From Paludibacteraceae bacterium (GTDB lineage: Bacteria; Bacteroidota; Bacteroidia; Bacteroidales; Paludibacteraceae): a stretch of 9,249 nucleotides of DNA. The DNA lies in NCBI GenBank assembly GCA_024400275.1, contig JAKSMY010000064.1, positions 1 to 9,249 of the forward strand. Reading direction: 5' to 3'. The notes under the pieces were generated by a model. It was not told the DNA's origin and searched no databases. It saw only the letters and a program-made list of their open reading frames with translations. The position numbers were made by a program, and so were the translations under genes. Positions within the stretch are counted from its first letter, which is position 1. Each line of letters starts with the position of its first letter. Positions 4,996 to 9,249 of this stretch are shown piece after piece.

Positions 4996-7977
4996 TTATT
5001 TTAACATTTTTCCATGCATATCGAATAAATGCCCGTGACGGAAAATCCGTACTTGACCATTGTGAATCATCTTGCCGACGGCAGGAGCAACCAAGACATC
5101 GTACAAACCACTCGGAACTGACGGATAAACAATGTTGATGGCATAGAAATTGATTCCGCTGCTGGCACTGCCCATCACGATTGTGGCAGGTCCTCCCGTA
5201 TAGGTAAAACTCTGCTTGGTCAAATCACCCTTCGGAGCAGGCAGCGTACCAATCTGATTTTTGCTATCCAACGAATTGGTATAGATATTGATTGTCCTGT
5301 CATCCGAACTGCTGCTACTCTTCGCCCACACTTCGATGATGCAATCGCCTGTAACATCAAACTTGAGATGACGGCAGTCCGCTTTGCCCGAACCGCCAGT
5401 CTTTAGACGTGTGACAAAGGTTACCGTATCTCCTTCGGCAAAGCCGTATTTCATTTCTTGCTCATCAATGGTGAGTGTGCCATCTGATTTAGCCACAATA
5501 GTGAGTCCATCTACGGTGGTGGTAGAGGTAATGCTTCCTGCGAGGGCAGCAAATGCCGGGTCAGACATATTCCACGTAAACTCATGGGTGCTTGGTTGCG
5601 GACCGGGAGTGCTATTAACAGTGATAGTGCCTTGTGCCGTAACGGTAGCACCACCGGCATTGGTGGCTGTCACGGTATAAGTACCGGTAGCAGTAGGCGT
5701 ACCCGATATGGTAATACTCAGTCCATCTTTCTTAGAAGTCAAGCCTGCGGGCAGGTTGCTGACCGATATGTCGGTGGCTGTACCGCCGGCAGTGAACGTG
5801 ATGGCAGCAATAGCCGTACCGGCGGTTACCGTCTGCGATTTATTGGCAGGGTCATTCAGCGTAGGGTCTGCCTCAGGTTGAGGTGCAGAAGCATAAGTCA
5901 GACGTACACCATAGACATTGATACCGCCGTCTGACGGGTATAAATAGATGCGAGTGGCTTGGCTGCCCGTGTACGAATACGTGTATTTGGCAATTGCACT
6001 GCCCGGCACATTGAATGTTTGTGCAACAGTTCCAAAAGCACCGGTGGCTATATTCATCTTATAGGTGGCAGAACTGTTGGACGCTAACATATAGATATCA
6101 ATCGTACAAGCACCCTTAACATCAAACCAGAAATGACGGTCAACAGAACCTTCACCCACCATTTGCAGACGATAAGAGAACTGAATGCCATCGTATTTCT
6201 TACTGCTTTCATTGGCTTTCATTTTGTCCTCTTCCGTAGCCTGGATATGGAACTGGCGAATCGCCGAACTCTGCTTCAAATCGCCACTTAAGGCTTTGAA
6301 ATCAACATCAGAGAAATTCCACCATGTGCTGTTTTGCACGATATCGGTAGGCGTAACAGGGTCAACAGGGTCTTGTTTAGGATTGACCGTTATATAGCCG
6401 CCCTCTTCCACCGTAGCACCGGTAGCGTTCTTAACCGTAATAGTATAACTGCCACTAACAGTAGGCGTACCCGAAATAGTAAGGTTTAATCCGTCTTTTT
6501 TAGATGTCAGCCCAGCAGGCAGAGTGCTCACACTAATGCTGTTGGCTGTGCCGCTGGCAGTGAACGTGATAGGTGTAATGGCTGCACCCGCTATCACGGT
6601 TTGCGATTTATTGGCAGGATTATTCACCTCGGGGTCCTCTTCCGGCTGAGGAGTGGTACCTACAGTGATAGTACCTTGAGTGGTAACAGTCGCTCCACTT
6701 GCATTGGTGGCTGTCACGGTATAAGTGCCGGTAGCGGTAGGTGTACCCGATATGGTGATACTCAAACCATCTTTCTTAGATGTCAGACCTGCAGGCAGGT
6801 TGCTGACCGATATGCCGGTGGCAGTACCGCTGGCAGTGAACGTGATGGCCGCTATAGCCGTACCGGCAGTGACTGTCTGCGATTTATTAGTCGGGTCATT
6901 CAGCGTAGGTGCTGCCTGAGGTTGAGGCGTGTCACCGTCGCACGAAGAAGAAACAACACCTGCCGTGGTGACGGTTAATGTTGCACCTGCACCACAAGAG
7001 GTATTGCTAACCATTGATTTGGCTTCGGTATAAGAAACAACTTCATAGGAATATGTCGGAATAACAACCGTACGCCCCGTTGCCGTTGGTAAGCCGTTTT
7101 TGCTGTAGCAATCCTTACAGGTAAGTCCGTTCTTTCCGCCATAACTCTTGAAGATACTGGACTTGCCGGGTTTACCCTCAATATAGCACCCCTCCAAATA
7201 AGCATCTAAGTTTTCAGGACCTATATAATAATTTGCCACAGAGGAATTCCAATAGCAGTTAAGAAAATGCAGGCTGGCATTACGTCCACGCACCATGCGC
7301 TCTTTACAGCCACTGTCCCACCAACAATATGCCCACGTCATATTATACGTACCATCGGCAGGTTTATCGCTACTGCTTGACCCTAACAGATTGGTAAAGC
7401 GGTGGTCGTCTGCTCCGCCCGAACCGCCTGATTTGGGAGTTTTCAAATAATGGAAACGGCACCAAGAGACAGTCACGTTATCCGTATTGCCTTTGTTGTC
7501 AAAGTTGCCGTCACAACCGTCTTGGAAATCACAGTGGTCCACCCACGCATTGGTGACACCATCGAAGCAAAGCAGGTCGTTACCATCGCAGTCGTAAGCA
7601 CCCGGACCAATCAGAGTCAGGTTGCGAAGAATGATATTCTTTGAGCCACTGCTGAAATACAGAATGCCGGACTTATCACTATTCTGCTGGTCACTGGTGA
7701 TAGACACCCCCGGCAACGCCATCAGGGTTTTGTCCGTCGCCTTAACTTTAATCATCGAAGATACCGTAAAACTCTTGGTAATAACAATGATTGACTTGCC
7801 ACTGGCTTTGAGAGCAGACGACAATTCACTACTGCTGGCAACAGTCTTAACAGCACCTCCGGCACCGCCGGTGGCACTCTTGCCATAACCAAAAGCAGCA
7901 GTTTGACAATAATTAAGCGACCACGCAGAAAGGGACGTCATTAAAAAAGAAAACAAAACAAGCACTCCTTTTTTCAT
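4996..7977 (-). CDS. Secreted multimodular pectate lyase (polysaccharide lyase family 1)
   Basis: Cleaves polygalacturonate by beta-elimination, for use of plant pectin outside the cell or in the periplasm. The 993 residues comprise: a signal peptide (1-20, [20 protein letters not shown]); a PL1-type beta-helix catalytic domain (about 22-345) with the family signature WVDHCDF (145-151), the nearby Asp-rich [20 protein letters not shown] stretch suited to calcium binding, and RMVRGR (227-232), which fits the RxPxxR signature except for Val in place of Pro; Ig-like repeats 1 and 2 (357-439, 449-531); an accessory module (about 550-696); Ig-like repeat 3 (705-787); a second copy of the accessory module (about 799-952); and a 37-residue tail. 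The catalytic part has about 14 cysteines, so disulfides are likely. Its own promoter lies upstream and the exported flavodoxin gene follows after 4 nt. Pectin as substrate rests on family membership only. Confidence 0.9.
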   Translation of the reverse strand: MKKGVLVLFSFLMTSLSAWSLNYCQTAAFGYGKSATGGAGGAVKTVASSSELSSALKASGKSIIVITKSFTVSSMIKVKATDKTLMALPGVSITSDQQNSDKSGILYFSSGSKNIILRNLTLIGPGAYDCDGNDLLCFDGVTNAWVDHCDFQDGCDGNFDNKGNTDNVTVSWCRFHYLKTPKSGGSGGADDHRFTNLLGSSSSDKPADGTYNMTWAYCWWDSGCKERMVRGRNASLHFLNCYWNSSVANYYIGPENLDAYLEGCYIEGKPGKSSIFKSYGGKNGLTCKDCYSKNGLPTATGRTVVIPTYSYEVVSYTEAKSMVSNTSCGAGATLTVTTAGVVSSSCDGDTPQPQAAPTLNDPTNKSQTVTAGTAIAAITFTASGTATGISVSNLPAGLTSKKDGLSITISGTPTATGTYTVTATNASGATVTTQGTITVGTTPQPEEDPEVNNPANKSQTVIAGAAITPITFTASGTANSISVSTLPAGLTSKKDGLNLTISGTPTVSGSYTITVKNATGATVEEGGYITVNPKQDPVDPVTPTDIVQNSTWWNFSDVDFKALSGDLKQSSAIRQFHIQATEEDKMKANESSKKYDGIQFSYRLQMVGEGSVDRHFWFDVKGACTIDIYMLASNSSATYKMNIATGAFGTVAQTFNVPGSAIAKYTYSYTGSQATRIYLYPSDGGINVYGVRLTYASAPQPEADPTLNDPANKSQTVTAGTAIAAITFTAGGTATDISVSNLPAGLTSKKDGLSITISGTPTATGTYTVTATNAGGATVTAQGTITVNSTPGPQPSTHEFTWNMSDPAFAALAGSITSTTTVDGLTIVAKSDGTLTIDEQEMKYGFAEGDTVTFVTRLKTGGSGKADCRHLKFDVTGDCIIEVWAKSSSSSDDRTINIYTNSLDSKNQIGTLPAPKGDLTKQSFTYTGGPATIVMGSASSGINFYAINIVYPSVPSGLYDVLVAPAVGKMIHNGQVRIFRHGHLFDMHGKMLK
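5122..5583 (-). repeat. Accessory module, copy 2, in pectate lyase
   Basis: Residues about 799-952. It shares with copy 1 the opening W-N-x-S-D-x-x-F-x-A-L-x-G, the middle R-H-x-x-F-D-V-x-G-x-C and the end S-x-G-I-N-x-Y followed by a hydrophobic strand and Y. The beta-rich appearance and position suggest a carbohydrate-binding or spacer role; the family was not identified. Confidence 0.65.
5617..5865 (-). repeat. Ig-like (putative He_PIG) repeat 3 in pectate lyase
   Basis: Residues 705-787, 83 residues. It is identical to repeat 1 at 78 of 83 positions, much closer than repeat 2 is to repeat 1 (59 of 83). Typical pattern: [12 protein letters not shown], then [34 protein letters not shown] and a closing GTITV strand. 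Confidence 0.85.
5890..6330 (-). repeat. Accessory module, copy 1, in pectate lyase
   Basis: Residues about 550-696, opening [14 protein letters not shown] and closing [14 protein letters not shown]. It is clearly homologous to copy 2 ([11 protein letters not shown] against [11 protein letters not shown]) but diverged. It is separated from copy 2 by Ig-like repeat 3, so the Ig-like repeat and the module may have duplicated as a pair. Confidence 0.65.
6385..6633 (-). repeat. Ig-like (putative He_PIG) repeat 2 in pectate lyase
   Basis: Residues 449-531, again exactly 83 residues. It keeps [21 protein letters not shown] and TISGTPT but differs from repeat 1 at 24 positions, so it is the older or faster-diverging copy. 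Confidence 0.85.
6661..6909 (-). repeat. Ig-like (putative He_PIG) repeat 1 in pectate lyase
   Basis: Residues 357-439, 83 residues, directly after the catalytic domain and a short DTPQPQAA linker. The Thr/Ser/Gly-rich beta-strand pattern fits the putative-Ig family that commonly spaces domains in secreted Bacteroidetes enzymes. Confidence 0.85.
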
Positions 7978-8001
7978 AACTTAAAGAATTTAAAAGTTAC
8001 G

Positions 8002-8033
8002 CAAAGTTATTGCTTTTTTGTCATTCGTGCAAA
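8002..8033 (-). promoter_or_regulatory. Promoter of the pectate lyase-flavodoxin operon
   Basis: TTTG (8033-8030), 20 nt, TAACTTTG (8009-8002) on the minus strand. Transcription would start near 7997, giving a leader of about 20 nt before the ATG at 7977. No clear operator or hairpin was seen in this short leader. Confidence 0.85.
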
Positions 8034-8076
8034 TAAAAAAGTAATTTTACACAAAAAGTATCAATTTTTGCACTTT

Positions 8077-8490
8077 TTACTCCAAAAGAGCCAACGCTTG
8101 TTCTTCTTTGGCAGTCATCTGAGCCTTCGTCTCCGGTGTCTTGTCGCCCTGACCGGTCAAGTGCAGCACACCATGCACAAGAATACGGTGCAACTCATTC
8201 ATCCAATCCACTCCCACCGCTTCGGCATTGCTACGGACGGTATCCAATGAGATATAGATGTCGCCGCTGACACGCGTGAGCGTAGAGTAATCGAAGGTAA
8301 TCACATCGGTGTAATAATCATGTCCTAAGAACTGACGGTTAACCTCCAAGATACGTTCGTCGTTGCAGAAGATATAGGTTATATCCCCCAATGCAAACCC
8401 ATACCCTGCGGCAACACGCCGCAACCATTGCTCCACTTGGGTCCTGTCCAAAGCAGGCATTTCGATATTTTCTGTAATAAACTGCACCAT
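8077..8490 (-). CDS. ybeY: Endoribonuclease YbeY, rRNA maturation factor
   Basis: A metal-dependent single-strand endoribonuclease of the cytosol, involved in 16S rRNA 3'-end maturation and ribosome quality control. From the ATG at 8490 it has 137 residues, close to the usual family length. Conserved stretches are [12 protein letters not shown] (57-68), SGDIYIS (75-81) and the metal site HGVLHLTG (106-113). The classic motif is H-x3-H-x5-H; His106 and His110 are present but the third ligand position is Asp116, followed by Lys, where Escherichia coli has His. The frame is open to 8562, but that extension overlaps the promoter, so 8490 is the start. The leader is only a few nucleotides. It is divergent from uvrB with overlapping promoters. 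Confidence 0.93.
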   Translation of the reverse strand: MVQFITENIEMPALDRTQVEQWLRRVAAGYGFALGDITYIFCNDERILEVNRQFLGHDYYTDVITFDYSTLTRVSGDIYISLDTVRSNAEAVGVDWMNELHRILVHGVLHLTGQGDKTPETKAQMTAKEEQALALLE

Positions 8491-8498
8491 AACGGCTG

Positions 8499-8530
8499 CA
8501 AAGGTACACTTTTTTTTGCAGATATGCAAA
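8499..8530 (-). promoter_or_regulatory. Promoter of ybeY
   Basis: TTTG (8530-8527), 20 nt, TACCTTTG (8506-8499) on the minus strand. The -7 box ends 8 nt before the ATG at 8490, so transcription should start within about 5 nt of the start codon. It overlaps the uvrB promoter. Confidence 0.85.
8515..8530. repeat. Palindrome holding both -33 boxes of the ybeY and uvrB promoters
   Basis: TTTGCA-GATA-TGCAAA is a perfect inverted repeat. Its left arm supplies the plus-strand TTTG of the uvrB promoter and its right arm the minus-strand TTTG of the ybeY promoter. It could also serve as a binding site for a symmetrical regulator. Confidence 0.8.
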
Positions 8531-8546
8531 TTTTTTCGTAACTTTG
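8515..8546 (+). promoter_or_regulatory. Promoter of uvrB
   Basis: TTTG (8515-8518), 20 nt, TAACTTTG (8539-8546) on the plus strand. The ATG at 8555 follows the -7 box by 8 nt, so the mRNA should be nearly leaderless. The element interleaves with the ybeY promoter: the two share 8515-8530, and the -33 box of each lies within the other's spacer. Confidence 0.85.
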
Positions 8547-8554
8547 CGGCGTAT

Positions 8555-9249
8555 ATGACCAATCAGTTCGAACTCATATCACCTTTTCAGCCCACGGGAG
8601 ACCAGCCTGAGGCTATTCGCCAATTGGTAGATGGCATACATCGTGGCGCACCGGCACAGACCCTATTGGGTGTCACCGGCTCCGGAAAGACTTTCACAAT
8701 GGCAAACGTGATAGCCCAACTCAACCGCCCTACTCTCATTCTTTCCCATAACAAAACCCTTGCTGCCCAGTTATATGCCGAGATGAAGGGCTTTTTCCCC
8801 AAGAACGCGGTGGAATATTTTGTGTCGTACTACGACTACTACCAGCCCGAAGCCTATATCCCACAAACAGACACATATATCGAAAAGGACCTCAGCATCA
8901 ACGAGGAGATAGACCGCCTGCGCCTTTCAGCCACGGCAGCCCTGTTGAGTGGGCGCAAAGATGTGGTAGTTATCTCATCGGTCAGTTGTTTATACGGTAT
9001 CGGCAACCCACAGGATTTCTCACAGTCCTGCCTGACCGTCACCCGGGGCGATACAAAAGGCATGGACTACCTGCTGCACCGGTTGGTCGATGCCGGATAT
9101 GTACGCAACGACATAGACTTTGTGCGGGGACGTTTTCGCGTCAAAGGCGACACGGTAGATGTCTGCTCTGCCTACAGCGACGAGGTATTTCGCGTCGTCT
9201 TCTTCGGCAACGAGATAGAAGAAATTATGACGGTTCACAATGCACAATG
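8555..9249 (+). CDS. uvrB: UvrABC system protein B, N-terminal third (runs off window)
   Basis: The damage-verifying helicase-like subunit of nucleotide excision repair; it receives DNA from UvrA and recruits the UvrC nuclease. The 231 visible codons show the diagnostic start [11 protein letters not shown] (11-21), the Walker A motif GVTGSGKT (39-46), [13 protein letters not shown] (64-76), and the beta-hairpin [12 protein letters not shown] (92-103) whose tyrosines clamp the DNA strand, followed by [14 protein letters not shown] and [12 protein letters not shown]. No frameshift or lost residue is seen, and the frame is open to the last base; a full UvrB has about 670-680 residues, so roughly two thirds lie beyond the window. 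The ATG at 8555 is the only start compatible with the promoter and with the family's N-terminus. Codon use here is visibly more GC-rich than in the left-hand block, as expected for a core gene. Confidence 0.97.
   Translation, partial: MTNQFELISPFQPTGDQPEAIRQLVDGIHRGAPAQTLLGVTGSGKTFTMANVIAQLNRPTLILSHNKTLAAQLYAEMKGFFPKNAVEYFVSYYDYYQPEAYIPQTDTYIEKDLSINEEIDRLRLSATAALLSGRKDVVVISSVSCLYGIGNPQDFSQSCLTVTRGDTKGMDYLLHRLVDAGYVRNDIDFVRGRFRVKGDTVDVCSAYSDEVFRVVFFGNEIEEIMTVHNAQ

Noticed and set aside
6601..6978. Plus-strand reading frames opposite the Ig-like repeats of the pectate lyase
   Set aside because: They recur with the repeats on the other strand (a similar one at 5584-5934), so they are by-products of the repeated coding sequence.
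8053..8078. AT-only inverted repeat AAAAAGT...ACTTTTT at the ybeY stop as a terminator
   Set aside because: The stem is nearly all A-T with a 12-nt loop and overlaps the stop codon; too weak to call, although ybeY must end somewhere before the pectate lyase promoter region.
8491..8562. Longer ybeY reading frame starting at 8562
   Set aside because: The extra 24 codons cover the ybeY promoter itself and are not part of the family's N-terminus; ATG 8490 fits both.
1..9249. CRISPR array, tRNA, rRNA, transposase or integrase
   Set aside because: No regularly spaced repeats, no cloverleaf-like sequence, and no recombinase motifs were found on either strand.

Overview
The window reads as a Bacteroidales chromosome segment (Bacteroides, Prevotella or a relative). 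The reasons are the promoter grammar (TTTG, 20 nt, TANNTTTG in front of every gene), the lack of Shine-Dalgarno sequences, A-rich leaders, and the protein types: a secreted pectate lyase with Ig-like repeats, a Bacteroidetes-style YbeY and UvrB. Both edge genes run off the window: a DNA methyltransferase on the left and uvrB on the right.

Left part (1 to about 4330) is a visibly AT-richer accessory block, all on the minus strand. In transcription order it holds a Schlafen-type AlbA_2/ATPase-like protein (4266-2692), a YhcG/DUF1016-family PDDEXK nuclease (2598-1567) and a C5 cytosine DNA methyltransferase (1171 to beyond base 1). Each has its own promoter, and the three promoter/leader regions resemble each other. 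The 395-nt gap between the nuclease and the methyltransferase is not empty. It contains a 48-codon ORF whose second half is the N-terminus of a different cytosine methyltransferase, cut off inside motif I, then a strong intrinsic terminator, a palindrome and the methyltransferase promoter. A 17-bp direct repeat, covering a leader and an ATG, flanks the nuclease gene. Together these suggest gene replacement or insertion in a defence-type locus.

Middle part (about 4452-8033) is a two-gene minus-strand operon for outer-cell functions. It has a promoter, a 993-aa family 1 pectate lyase with three Ig-like repeats and two copies of an accessory beta-type module, then 4 nt later a flavodoxin-like protein with a signal peptide, and a hairpin terminator with a TTCG loop.

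Right part (8077-9249) is housekeeping: ybeY (minus strand, rRNA maturation) and uvrB (plus strand, excision repair, partial) are transcribed divergently from two interleaved promoters. Their -33 boxes form the two arms of one perfect palindrome, and both transcripts should have almost no leader.

The best candidates for something undescribed are the rearranged methyltransferase/YhcG/AlbA_2 cluster, the methyltransferase remnant in it, and the symmetrical ybeY-uvrB promoter. No tRNA, rRNA, CRISPR array or insertion sequence was seen.
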